A stretch of DNA of 27,327 nucleotides from a virus: positions 1 to 27,327 of IMG/VR virus record IMGVR_UViG_3300021403_000554; one strand, written 5' to 3'. The translations under genes were made by a program, and so were the position numbers. Below the pieces are notes generated by a model that did not search any database, was not told the origin of the DNA, and worked only from the letters and a program-made list of their open reading frames with translations. Shown here in pieces: positions 1 to 8,583 of the stretch (positions within the stretch are counted from its first letter, which is position 1; each line of letters begins with the position of its first letter).

Positions 1-21
1 TGCAGAAGGGATTGTACGCTC

Positions 22-1479
22 TTACCTTCCCCCGCAAAATACAGAGCCGCCATAAGTTGCTGCTATTGGGGTTATGTTTGCGGTGATTTTTAGCGTGGTT
101 GAGGTGATATCCGAGGATGATAAGGTAATCCAAGTTGGGTTTGCGCCTGTTGTCGGACCATTGGCAAAAACACATATCGGAGGATTCGTCCAGGTACCAT
201 CGGCAAAAGTTATAGTTACCGATGGGTTGGTAGCCAAACCTGTACCACCCGCAGTAACAATAAAAGAAAAAAGTGAGTCAGTACCCACGATACTGCCAAC
301 AGATGCAGTTGATCCCCATCCTGCGCTCAAAGCAAATTTAGCAGAAGTTAGAGCTGTACCGCGATTAACTACAATGCGGTTGAAATTAGTGTTCGGTGTG
401 GCGGAACCAGAGCCGCCGAAGCTCTTGCCAGTCAGTGTCTCGGTTCCGCTATCTGTTCCTGTTGTCGTAGGGCTGCTGACCGATGGCGTCGTCAAGCTAC
501 AGCTGGTAGTAAGACAGACGCTGCCGCTGCCCGATGTTCCGTTTGAAAGATCTGAGGCAGCAAGCGTGGAAGCGACAAAATTAGTCCCATTTCCGCGAAG
601 CACGTTTCCTGATGGAGCTCCACCGTTGACGCGATAGCCAGTTGCGATGTTAAAAACTCCACTGTCAGTAAGAAACGCCTCCACAGTATCTGTAGACGCA
701 GTACGTTTCGCCCATTCGCATTGCCAGCCGGTACCGTCACCGCAATAAATTCTGTTGGCGTGAGGAGTTCCAAGACCGCCTACAACCTGGAAGCCACCCG
801 TTCCGGCTGTTGTTCCCAGCCCCGTACTGGCCGTCACGTTCAGCGAATCGGCAATCGTGAGTGTATTGCCATCATCTGTCAAATCCGAATTCCCAACCAC
901 TCCGCTCGCGCCGTTGGTATATTTCGGGATCGCATTCGTGGTTCCAGCTCCTGTATTGATCTGCCCCGCGGGAATATTCGATCCGTTTACTGTTCCCGTC
1001 GCCGCCACATTCCCGGTGACGCTCAGATTTCCGGTAACCGAATTTCCGGAGAGTGGCGCGGCATTGCCCAGGTTCTGCGGCGCGTAATTATCAAAATTAA
1101 ATGTTGCTCCGGTAAAACTCACCTGTGTATAGCGCAGGACCTCCAGCCCGGAAGAAGAATCTTTCACCGTCACGCGATAGTAGATTCCGCTGGGCTGCGT
1201 GGCCGACGGATTCGGGACCGTAAAACCCGTCACCGCGCCTGCGCTGACCGGCGAGCAGTATCCGCGCCGCAATGCCTGCCCGCCTCCGCCGATGGAAACC
1301 GAAATCGGATTGTCCTGCTGGTCAGTGATAAGAAAACAAAGCTGGCCTGAAGCCAGCTTCGTGCCATTGATGTCAGTGATGTTGGACGCGCTGACGGTCG
1401 TAAGATTTTGCGCCTGCGCATTTATTGACAACCCAATGACCACGCACACGAACGCGAGAACTGAGAACAGCTTTTTCAT
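22..1479 (-). CDS. Tail-fibre-like virion protein with a Sec signal peptide
   Basis: This 485-aa protein is the last gene of the minus-strand structural run, placed directly after the tail-tip gene, where receptor-binding fibres are usually encoded. Residues 1-24 form a clear Sec signal peptide (MKK, a hydrophobic core, then AQAQ), which is odd for a cytoplasmically assembled virion part. Residues 25-135 look like a beta-sandwich domain (ASNITDINGTKLASGQ, GGGGQALRRGYC). Residues 135-360 are low-complexity Gly/Ser/Thr/Asn repeats of fibre type (GNLSVTGNVAATG, GTETLTGKSFGGSG). The C-terminal 120 residues are again beta-rich and end in CGGR. A GGAG ribosome site lies about 8 nt before the ATG, and no other Met near the N-terminus would remove the signal. 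It could instead be an exported host-type surface protein carried by the phage. The fibre role is inferred from position and composition. Confidence 0.6.
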   Translation of the reverse strand: MKKLFSVLAFVCVVIGLSINAQAQNLTTVSASNITDINGTKLASGQLCFLITDQQDNPISVSIGGGGQALRRGYCSPVSAGAVTGFTVPNPSATQPSGIYYRVTVKDSSSGLEVLRYTQVSFTGATFNFDNYAPQNLGNAAPLSGNSVTGNLSVTGNVAATGTVNGSNIPAGQINTGAGTTNAIPKYTNGASGVVGNSDLTDDGNTLTIADSLNVTASTGLGTTAGTGGFQVVGGLGTPHANRIYCGDGTGWQCEWAKRTASTDTVEAFLTDSGVFNIATGYRVNGGAPSGNVLRGNGTNFVASTLAASDLSNGTSGSGSVCLTTSCSLTTPSVSSPTTTGTDSGTETLTGKSFGGSGSATPNTNFNRIVVNRGTALTSAKFALSAGWGSTASVGSIVGTDSLFSFIVTAGGTGLATNPSVTITFADGTWTNPPICVFANGPTTGANPTWITLSSSDITSTTLKITANITPIAATYGGSVFCGGR

Positions 1480-1520
1480 GAATTTTTCTCCGATTTTAGG
1501 AACTTGATTTGAGCGGCTGT

Positions 1521-4418
1521 TTAGAAGCCTTGCGGCAGCGGACGCCCCGGAGCGCCGGAACCGCCGTGGCCGGAATTGCCCAGCCCGCCAAGCGTGCCGC
1601 CGGTGCCGCCGCTATTGACTGTCGTCACCATGCCCACGCGCATCTGCCCGCGGCCGATGGCCTGGACATAATCGTTGTAGTTGATCCACGCCACATGTGT
1701 GGATTGGTTGAAGTCATAGCTCACCCAGTAATTCGTGGTGAAAGCGATGGTTGTTCCATTGCTATCCACAGTCAGGATTTGTGCATTGATGGTGCGCTGG
1801 GTTTGGTCCGACTTCCAGGCAGTGTATGGGGTTCCAGACGGTGGCGGAGACGAGCCGTAAATCCTGATCTCCGCAACCCCGCCGGCCAGGACTGAATCTA
1901 CTGTGGCATTATTGGCCGGCGGTGTGCCCAGATTGCCAAATGTCCCATTGAAGGCAAAGCTGTATGCCGTTGCGTTGGCCAGCGATTGCTCCATCAAGCC
2001 AAAAGTATTGAAGCTGGTGAACTTGAAAAAAACCGTGGTGCCTACCAGTGTGGGATCGGCTTCCCAGACAAAAACAGCATTGTCCAGCCGCAGAAATGGC
2101 GAGCCAATGTTGTGCGTGCCGATTGGTGAGCCAAACACGCCGCGATGCAGCTTTGTGCCAAGGCTGTAATGGTACGCGCTGGTGAGAGTTGCCGATTGAA
2201 AGCTGATTAACTCCCCATCTACATAACAGAGCGTGCGGAAATTGTCCGCATCGGACGAAGATCCACCATTCAGCGTTCCGAGTGATTCGGTGATATCCAC
2301 AGCGAGCGTATGCGTGGTATCAGGATCTGCGGACGAAACGAGCTGCGCCGTAAGCGGTCCCATACGAGATGCCCCATACATGGTTCCGATCTTGGCGTAC
2401 GTCACGTTGTCCGGCGAGAGCCACACCGAGCAGCCGCCCCAATCCTGATTGATGGCGATGCCACCCGATGTATATGCGCCATTGCCGATGGAATTGTTCA
2501 GCGTGAAATTGTTCGGGTCCACCAGCGTGACCACCCACGTTCCATTGGCTGCCGTGTTTCCACCCACTCCGGCAATCACAACTTTCTGCCCTGTCTTATA
2601 GCCATGATTGTTCGCCGTAATCTGAATTGGAGCTGCGTTGGTTGCCGCCGTGATGGCCACCGTTGGCCCGCATACGCCGATCCAGACTTCGTAATTCCCT
2701 GTGAGCGAAAGCCGGTCATTGGCTTCAAAGATGATCGGCGCTGAGACTGAGCCGGGATCCGAGTTTGCCTGTGCCACCGCGCCGGCCGCTGCCTGATGCG
2801 GATACAACGTGGGAGCCGCCGTGCCCCAGGGAAAATCCTCCGCGTCAATTTCAATCTGGCCGGAATCATCTTCGCGCATCGCGGTGATGCGCACGGGCTT
2901 CTTGTCATAGCCCAGCTCAGGGACCGTCAGCGTGACCAAATCCATGGGCTCAAGCAAATTGAATTGCCAGCCAAGCGTAAATGTGTAAGTAGCGCGGATT
3001 TCCACAGACCGTTTTCGCAACAGGTTGGCAACGAACTTTGCGACGGTGGTCGTCGTAATGGAGTGCGCCTGCATTGGATCTGCTTTCCGCAGTCCGTATA
3101 AGGCGATCATCGCATCGTCTTTGTCTTCTGCAATATCTGGATTGTAGTCATTGGCGCGGTTAAGAAATTCAACACTGATATCGTTCATCACATCCGCCAC
3201 TGATGGCCTCTTAATCAGGACCTCCGTCAGCAGGTCGATGGTCGTAAGGTCATAAATGGGCTGAGTATTTGGGATGAACGTTGCGCCGTTGCCCACTGCG
3301 CTTGTATCTCCGTATGAAATGATCTTTAAAACGCCTTCGCTCCAAACCGCCGCGGCATTAGTGATGTCAAGGATGTCCTGAATCCATTCAGCTGCAGTCT
3401 TTTGCGCATCGAGCACCGGCGAGAGAAACACGCCGTTGGCAACACACCAGTTTCTGTAAGCTGTGAGATCGCCAAGCGACACCACACCGGCCAGTCCGTA
3501 AAACAGGTTATTCATCAGATCATTAATGATCGCGGATGGCTCTGCGTCGGTCGTAGCACCGCCGAAAGGCAAAACGCCAAGAACCTCGAAACTCAAATTT
3601 GGCAGCGTCCCACTTTCACCCAAGTCCATGGCAGAAGAAGCGACATAGGCAATGCCGTTATAGCCGAGATTTTGGCCAGGATGAGACGAGGTCAGATACG
3701 TCCACGGGGTTTGCGGACGCGGGCCGGTAAATAAAGTTAAATTCAATTTTTGTTGCGGCTGACCATTGGAATTTGTGTCCGGGACCGAATAGACATAGTT
3801 GATGGTCACGCTCTTTCCTGCATCCGCGGCGGAAAAAGTAAACGTCGTGCTGGACTGCGAATATTGGCCGGCTCCTGGCGTTCCAGTAACAAGAATGAGA
3901 GGAGTGTGCTGAGTACCGCTCAACACTGCCAGGCCGTCCGAACCGAAGTCATTGTTGGAAACGCTGAAAGAATCCGCGCGTGTCACACCGATCGGTGAAT
4001 GAAATATTCCTGTGCCGGGCGGAGTGACTGTCACAGAACCGCCGCCGCTGGGCGCTGAGAACGATTGTGAAGTGGAAACCATTGTGAGCTTCCCTTTTGT
4101 ATCCCAGACGTTATAGATGTTCTGGATTGGTCCTGAACACAACGCAATTGCTACGGCTGTTTGATATGTATAAGTCGTATTCGTGACGGCATTGCCGCCG
4201 CCGGAACCCAGGCCTTTACCGCCGACTTTCGATGTTGAAGTATGCGGAATCGAGGTGAAATCGCCAGCCCAGATCAAGCGGCCGGCAATCCTGTTCTGCC
4301 CATAAATAATTGGAATCACCTGCCCGTAAGAACTGGTTTGCACTTGAAGCGCGCTCAGGATATTCGGTTTTGCCGCAAGAGAAGATTTACCGCCGCTTTT
4401 TCCGCCTGCTAATCCCAT
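1521..4418 (-). CDS. Large tail-tip protein (phage-tail_3 / GTA gp15-like)
   Basis: This 965-aa protein follows NlpC/P60, DUF2163 and DUF2460 genes, the position of the tail-tip 'megatron' in Rhodobacter GTA and many siphophages. The N-terminus (residues 20-110, including SYGQVIPIIYGQNRIAG and VAIALCSGPIQNI) and the middle (residues 380-545, RKRSVEIRATYTF and ITAMREDDSGQIEIDAEDF) match the usual phage-tail_3 pattern. Residues about 140-212 carry a beta module (PGAGQYSQ) that also occurs in the tail-tube protein of this window. Residues about 587-657 look like an E1-FCCH-type insert (NHGYKTGQKVVIAGV, GNTAANGTW). The C-terminus is Gly-rich (GGTGGTLGGLGNSGHGG). Start: ATG 2 nt after the NlpC stop, with a GAGG ribosome site inside that gene, so translation is probably coupled. 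It likely forms the tail-tip hub through which DNA exits and to which fibres attach. Confidence 0.8.
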   Translation of the reverse strand: MGLAGGKSGGKSSLAAKPNILSALQVQTSSYGQVIPIIYGQNRIAGRLIWAGDFTSIPHTSTSKVGGKGLGSGGGNAVTNTTYTYQTAVAIALCSGPIQNIYNVWDTKGKLTMVSTSQSFSAPSGGGSVTVTPPGTGIFHSPIGVTRADSFSVSNNDFGSDGLAVLSGTQHTPLILVTGTPGAGQYSQSSTTFTFSAADAGKSVTINYVYSVPDTNSNGQPQQKLNLTLFTGPRPQTPWTYLTSSHPGQNLGYNGIAYVASSAMDLGESGTLPNLSFEVLGVLPFGGATTDAEPSAIINDLMNNLFYGLAGVVSLGDLTAYRNWCVANGVFLSPVLDAQKTAAEWIQDILDITNAAAVWSEGVLKIISYGDTSAVGNGATFIPNTQPIYDLTTIDLLTEVLIKRPSVADVMNDISVEFLNRANDYNPDIAEDKDDAMIALYGLRKADPMQAHSITTTTVAKFVANLLRKRSVEIRATYTFTLGWQFNLLEPMDLVTLTVPELGYDKKPVRITAMREDDSGQIEIDAEDFPWGTAAPTLYPHQAAAGAVAQANSDPGSVSAPIIFEANDRLSLTGNYEVWIGVCGPTVAITAATNAAPIQITANNHGYKTGQKVVIAGVGGNTAANGTWVVTLVDPNNFTLNNSIGNGAYTSGGIAINQDWGGCSVWLSPDNVTYAKIGTMYGASRMGPLTAQLVSSADPDTTHTLAVDITESLGTLNGGSSSDADNFRTLCYVDGELISFQSATLTSAYHYSLGTKLHRGVFGSPIGTHNIGSPFLRLDNAVFVWEADPTLVGTTVFFKFTSFNTFGLMEQSLANATAYSFAFNGTFGNLGTPPANNATVDSVLAGGVAEIRIYGSSPPPSGTPYTAWKSDQTQRTINAQILTVDSNGTTIAFTTNYWVSYDFNQSTHVAWINYNDYVQAIGRGQMRVGMVTTVNSGGTGGTLGGLGNSGHGGSGAPGRPLPQGF

Positions 4419-4420
4419 AA

Positions 4421-4858
4421 TCAGCCTCTGACCTCAAAAAATTTCATCTCCCTGCCAATCAATTCGCCATCGCGTATGGCATCTCCCAGCAAAACTCCAT
4501 GCGGAATATAACTATGAATAATGAGAGGCCACTCCACCACAATGGCGCCATGAGAAAACGTCCGTCCAAATTTGAAGATCACAAAATCCGCAGGAAGCGG
4601 ATTGCCTTGTTTCTCTATGCAAAATGGCGTAATGGCCTGCAGGTACAATTCATCTCCTCTATTAAGATGCCACTGCATTGAATATTCTGGCGGCTGAAAG
4701 GTGGCAGGCAAAACGCCACATTCCTGGTAGACGGCCAGCGGAAACATGGCACAATCCGCTCCTGCCTTCTTGACGCGAGCATGATGATGGTATGGCGTTC
4801 CCAGCCATTCCTTTGCGGCACGAATTATTTCTGCACGTTTTTCAGGAGTCATAGTCAT
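4421..4858 (-). CDS. NlpC/P60-family tail peptidoglycan hydrolase
   Basis: This 145-aa protein has the NlpC/P60 cysteine-peptidase fold signature: WLGTPYHHHARVKKAGADC with the likely nucleophile Cys36, then FSHGAIVV with His103, and His115 in PLIIHSYIP as the third polar residue. The family cleaves peptide bonds in peptidoglycan. In phage tails the enzyme sits at the tail tip and opens the wall for DNA entry. It lies between DUF2163 and the tail-tip gene, as in Rhodobacter GTA (g14). Length is normal for this single-domain family. The start could be the ATG at 4858 or the ATG two codons later. Neither has a strong ribosome site, and both follow a terminator-like hairpin. Confidence 0.88.
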   Translation of the reverse strand: MTMTPEKRAEIIRAAKEWLGTPYHHHARVKKAGADCAMFPLAVYQECGVLPATFQPPEYSMQWHLNRGDELYLQAITPFCIEKQGNPLPADFVIFKFGRTFSHGAIVVEWPLIIHSYIPHGVLLGDAIRDGELIGREMKFFEVRG

Positions 4859-4888
4859 AAAAAGAAATAGGCGGCATCTCTGCCGCCT
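4859..4888 (-). terminator. Terminator-like hairpin between DUF2163 and NlpC genes
   Basis: On the minus strand a GGCGGC/GCCGCC stem with a 6-nt AGAGAT loop (4870-4887) is followed by ATTTCTTTTT just before the NlpC start. This has intrinsic terminator shape, but it sits inside the tail operon, so partial termination or RNA processing is more likely than a complete stop. Confidence 0.55.
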
Positions 4889-4915
4889 GTATTCATAGAA
4901 TTATTCTTGTTAGAT

Positions 4916-5782
4916 TTAGATTGCAGTTTCAGGAACTGGCACGTAGGGAAAACCTTCAAAATTCACAAGGTTGCTGAATTTGTTGGTGCACGTAGCTTGC
5001 GTTTTGTCGCATCCGGGATAGGCCGTGAAAGCATCTCCGGCACTCGGAGCAAAAGGCAGCGGAGAGTTGAAGGTGAACTGCTGTCCCAGGAACTGTTTAA
5101 CCGCCTTCACTAAACCTGCATTTGCGCCCGAGGTGAAAGCAAGTTGGCCATTGTCGTAATAGCCGTCTGCTTTGGCTGAAAGCGAAATCAGCTTGTTCAC
5201 CGTGCTTCCAGCCTGCACAATATTCGACTCTGCGAACGTCGCTTTGCTCAGTCCGCAGCGTGCGTCAAACAGTGTATTTGTACAACCCGGCTGCAGGATG
5301 ATTGCCGGCAATTGCATCGACAGCAGCTCTGTCCCAGAATTGACGGTAATTTTTGCGTAGCTGCGGGCCAGTTCGTCCACAGGACCAATGAAGCCGGCAA
5401 AGCGGATCACAGTGCCGATCTGCTGATTGTTGCTATCCATGAAGAGACGCTCGATTTTGAAAGCAGCGCCATCGAAAAGCCCCATGCCAATCGCCTGCAG
5501 AATGGGCACGCCGCTGATCAGATCGGATGGGCTTGCCGTGACTGTTACCTCAATCGTGGAGACATCCAAGCCAAGCTGCTCTTCAATCGCCGTGCGCTCT
5601 ATGCTTGGCGGGCCGGTCAAAAACGTGTTACCCAAAACTTTAAGCGTGGTATCCCAGGTGGTGTAGCGCAGTACCGTACCCGCTTTAAGCGTGATGGTAT
5701 AGAGGTCCGCCATGCGAAATTCGGTTGTGTTTTGCAGAAAAGTAACAAGATTATTGCTGCCAATATTCGTCGGTGTTTTCAT
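4916..5782 (-). CDS. DUF2163 / phage BR0599-type tail hub protein
   Basis: This 288-aa protein ends with the family signature YPGCDKTQATCTNKFSNLVN followed by FEGFPYVP. Four cysteines (C167, C176, C258, C265) are placed as in hub proteins that hold an iron-sulfur cluster (lambda gpL; Rhodobacter GTA hub), so Fe-S binding is a fair inference. The N-terminal half (IERTAIEEQLGLDVSTIEV) is the typical DUF2163 beta domain. The role is a baseplate hub ring linking the distal tail ring to the tail-tip protein. The ATG overlaps the DUF2460 stop as ATGA, indicating coupled translation. A terminator-like hairpin follows the stop codon. Confidence 0.87.
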   Translation of the reverse strand: MKTPTNIGSNNLVTFLQNTTEFRMADLYTITLKAGTVLRYTTWDTTLKVLGNTFLTGPPSIERTAIEEQLGLDVSTIEVTVTASPSDLISGVPILQAIGMGLFDGAAFKIERLFMDSNNQQIGTVIRFAGFIGPVDELARSYAKITVNSGTELLSMQLPAIILQPGCTNTLFDARCGLSKATFAESNIVQAGSTVNKLISLSAKADGYYDNGQLAFTSGANAGLVKAVKQFLGQQFTFNSPLPFAPSAGDAFTAYPGCDKTQATCTNKFSNLVNFEGFPYVPVPETAI

Positions 5783-6456
5783 TTCCTCACACTAATCAAC
5801 TGCACCTCTTTGCATTCATAGAGGTTGTAGTAAAAGTTTGAGAACTCAATACCTTCGCGTGTTCCGCCTGACGAACCTGAGTTGCTGCGAGACGTTCCCA
5901 GGTCAAAGCGCACGCGATGCAGAAAGATGAAGTCCGCGGTAATGGCAGCGCCTGGAGACGGCGCAGTAGTAAATGTGACCAAGCCTAGAGAGATTGTGTA
6001 ATCAGTGCCCTGGGCTTTTACCACTCCGTTTACATAGATTTTGGCGGACTGATTTGCCGGATTCTGGCAGGCTTCAAGAAAGCCGCCAAAATTACGGACG
6101 AGCTGAAAGCTTGTAGTAACGCCGTCGCCTATCCCGATAGGCTGGCCCGAGTAGACGGAGTCTTCCAAACGCTGCGTCAGATCAGATTCGTTTAACAGAA
6201 AGTCATCGAATTGCCCACCGCGCGCCAGATAAAAGCCCACCAATTGTTCAAGTGGCGTGGCTCCGGTGTCGTCGCGCAGCTTTGGATCATTGAGAAGATA
6301 TTCGTATGTGAGTGAAAACTCCCAGATGGGATTCTGAAAATTTTGGATTCTCACTTCCCGCCCAGCTAGCGATGATTGGATTTCAGTGGAGAGAGTAGGA
6401 TTCTTTACTACCTCCCAGGAAAGTCCTCTGATTTTCGGAAACAAGATGTCGCTCAC
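5779..6456 (-). CDS. DUF2460 distal tail protein
   Basis: This 225-aa protein matches DUF2460: FPKIRGLSWEVVKNP at the N-terminus, WEFSLTYEYL, LVGFYLARGGQFDDFLL, and the terminal beta region with VNGVVKAQGTDYTIS and VTFTTAPSPGAAITADF. The family forms the distal tail ring that caps the tube (GTA g12 / phage Dit-like role). It starts 1 nt after the tape-measure stop and overlaps the next gene by ATGA, so it lies within a tightly coupled trio. Length is typical and nothing appears missing. Confidence 0.88.
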   Translation of the reverse strand: MSDILFPKIRGLSWEVVKNPTLSTEIQSSLAGREVRIQNFQNPIWEFSLTYEYLLNDPKLRDDTGATPLEQLVGFYLARGGQFDDFLLNESDLTQRLEDSVYSGQPIGIGDGVTTSFQLVRNFGGFLEACQNPANQSAKIYVNGVVKAQGTDYTISLGLVTFTTAPSPGAAITADFIFLHRVRFDLGTSRSNSGSSGGTREGIEFSNFYYNLYECKEVQLISVRK

Positions 6457-6457
6457 G

Positions 6458-8482
6458 TTATGCCCTCTTCCTCTTTAGTGCTCGCGTAACTTCATTGGCG
6501 ATCATGTTGCTGTGTGTGCGGATGTGCTGCTGAAATGATGCGGCGTCTACTGCATTTACAGAATGGTTCACGATGATTGTGGCGCCTCCGCCTCCGCTCC
6601 CACCACCGCTAATCACGCTGCGCATCTGGTTGGCGATCCCGGCAGGCAAAACCATTTCCTGAGGATGAAGCATGGTGAGTTGGTTGTTGGGTACGTAATA
6701 TTGACCACCTTCAGCGGAACCAAAAGAAACGACTCCGGCAAAAGCCGCGGCGGCGGCGATTGGCGCAAGCACCGGGCCTACAACATCAATGCCTGCGGTG
6801 GCTTTCCAGGCATTCTTGGCAGCGCTATACGCGGTGCGCAAATCCTCTTTTTGGGTAGTGGCCTTACTGATGGCTTCTTTTGTTTCTTCTGTCTGCGCAT
6901 GGATAGCAATCTCCATCACCTTTTTCTGGAGAAACGCCATCAGCTGCTTTTCCAGGCCTTCCACAAACTTGGTGGCCATATCGTCCACCATCTTGTCCCA
7001 TGCCTGGCCAATACTCTTATTGCCGCTCAAAATGTTGCGGGTAAAGCCGGAAAATACACCTTCCATTCCGGAAAAGACCCGGCGAATCTGATTGGCCAGA
7101 TTCTGGTACTGCTTTTCTTGTTCTGTGATTGATTCTGTAGTGGCTTTTGCCCTGATGAGTTCCTGCTGCGCTTTGAGCTTGGTGATTTCTGCTTCAATAC
7201 GAGCTACTGCTTTTTCGTCACCTTCATTCAACCGCGCCAGTCCCGCATAGTAGTCAATCTCAATCTGCAATTCTTTCTGCTTGGCAGCGGCCAAGGCGGC
7301 GATTTCCTGCTGCTTGCTGATTTGCCCTTTGGCAAACTGTTGCTGAATGAGCTGCTCTTCTGTCTGTTCCTTGATCTTGGCTGCGTCAACCTCGCCCTTC
7401 ATTTCAATTTCGGCGGCCTCAAGTTTTTCCTGGCTGGCTTTTATGATCTGTTCATTTTGGCGTTTGGCTTCATTCAGGCTCTCAAGGTCGCTCTTTACTG
7501 CGCTCTGCAGCTGTTCTTTTTGTGCCCGGTCTTGTATTTCGTGCACATCAGCAGCAGCCGTCTTTTCTAAATCATCAAGAGAAACATTTTCCTGTTTCTT
7601 TACGGTAACAACCTGTTGACTAGCTTGCTTCTCTGCTAAGATGCGCTTTTCATCAGCTATAAATGTTTCATTTTGCAGATCTTGAAGCCCTGCCCCATAA
7701 ATCCCTTCAAGATCACGAATCGTCGCCTGTGCTTGTTTCACTTGTTCATCGGAAATTACCGGCATGTTGTAAGTATTTCGCATGCCTGTACGCGGATTTC
7801 GATAGTCCGATTGAACCTGCTTAGTCTCCCCTTTTGCCGCCTCCGCCAATAGAGCTTTTGCCGCAGCATAACGCTCGGTCGCAAGTTTTAAATATCCCTT
7901 GTCTTCCGCCAGATCCTCTTGTGCAAATTGCGCACGAAGACGAGCCTGCTCCGCCTCAGATTTGCCAACAAGGAGAGTTTCACGCCTGATGGCAATTACT
8001 TGTCTTTCAAAGCTGATTGCTTTCCTGACAGATTGAACATGGGCATCGATGGCGCCCTTTTCTTCATCGGACAAATTGCGCCACGATTCAATCAGATCTT
8101 CTACCTTGCTGATCACATCAACAATGGCCTGCGCCACCGCCAAAATAGCCAGCGGCTCAAAGGCCGCATCAAGCAGAGGGCCGGCAATCTCGCTTTCGGC
8201 AGCCATTTTCTGCAATGCGCCCGGTATCTTGATGCCGATTGCATCACTCAGGAGTTCTGCCGCCCCGGTGGCTTTATCTATCTGCTCTTTGCTGCGAGTA
8301 TATGTTTCATCTGACTCGGAAGCTACAGCCTTCAATGCTTCGACCGCGTTGGTGCCCGCCTGGTTCCAACCATCTGACACTGCTTGCGCAGCATCACTGG
8401 ACAACTCTTTTGCGCGGTCCATTCCGGACGCTAGCTCATCGGTATCAGCAAGAAATTTCCATTGGGTTTGAATATCAGCCAT
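6458..8482 (-). CDS. Tail tape-measure protein
   Basis: This 674-aa protein is rich in Ala, Glu, Lys and Gln with long heptad-like stretches between about residues 140 and 440, so it is mainly coiled coil. A hydrophobic segment (about 565-587, VVGPVLAPIAAAAAFAGVV) is followed by GGQYYVPNNQLTMLHPQEMV, a Gly-rich linker (GGGSGGGG), and a basic C-terminus ending ALKRKRA. This organisation is typical of siphophage tape measures, which set tail length. At about 0.15 nm per residue the tail would be near 100 nm. The frame extends upstream to a TTG at 8536, but that codon abuts a terminator T-run, so the ATG at 8482 (MADIQTQWKF) is preferred. The gene follows a lipoprotein moron that separates it from the tail chaperones. 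Confidence 0.87.
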   Translation of the reverse strand: MADIQTQWKFLADTDELASGMDRAKELSSDAAQAVSDGWNQAGTNAVEALKAVASESDETYTRSKEQIDKATGAAELLSDAIGIKIPGALQKMAAESEIAGPLLDAAFEPLAILAVAQAIVDVISKVEDLIESWRNLSDEEKGAIDAHVQSVRKAISFERQVIAIRRETLLVGKSEAEQARLRAQFAQEDLAEDKGYLKLATERYAAAKALLAEAAKGETKQVQSDYRNPRTGMRNTYNMPVISDEQVKQAQATIRDLEGIYGAGLQDLQNETFIADEKRILAEKQASQQVVTVKKQENVSLDDLEKTAAADVHEIQDRAQKEQLQSAVKSDLESLNEAKRQNEQIIKASQEKLEAAEIEMKGEVDAAKIKEQTEEQLIQQQFAKGQISKQQEIAALAAAKQKELQIEIDYYAGLARLNEGDEKAVARIEAEITKLKAQQELIRAKATTESITEQEKQYQNLANQIRRVFSGMEGVFSGFTRNILSGNKSIGQAWDKMVDDMATKFVEGLEKQLMAFLQKKVMEIAIHAQTEETKEAISKATTQKEDLRTAYSAAKNAWKATAGIDVVGPVLAPIAAAAAFAGVVSFGSAEGGQYYVPNNQLTMLHPQEMVLPAGIANQMRSVISGGGSGGGGATIIVNHSVNAVDAASFQQHIRTHSNMIANEVTRALKRKRA

Positions 8483-8535
8483 ATTCTGCTCGTTTCTGAT
8501 GTGATCGGTCGTAGGGATTTCTGTTCCGTCGAGCA

Positions 8536-8561
8536 ATAAAAAAGCAGCCCGAAGGCTGCTT
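8536..8561 (-). terminator. Intrinsic terminator of the lipoprotein gene
   Basis: On the minus strand AGCAGCC-TTCG-GGCTGCT (8543-8560) has a perfect 7-bp stem and a stable TTCG tetraloop, followed by TTTTTTATT. It lies 23 nt after the lipoprotein stop codon and before the tape-measure start. This is the best intrinsic terminator in the window. Confidence 0.85.
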
Positions 8562-8583
8562 GATTCTGGTTGCTTACGATTTG

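Noticed and set aside
6563-8471. Several plus-strand frames across the tape-measure region
   Set aside because: They mirror the coding bias of the minus-strand coiled-coil gene, lack ribosome sites and show no recognisable domains.
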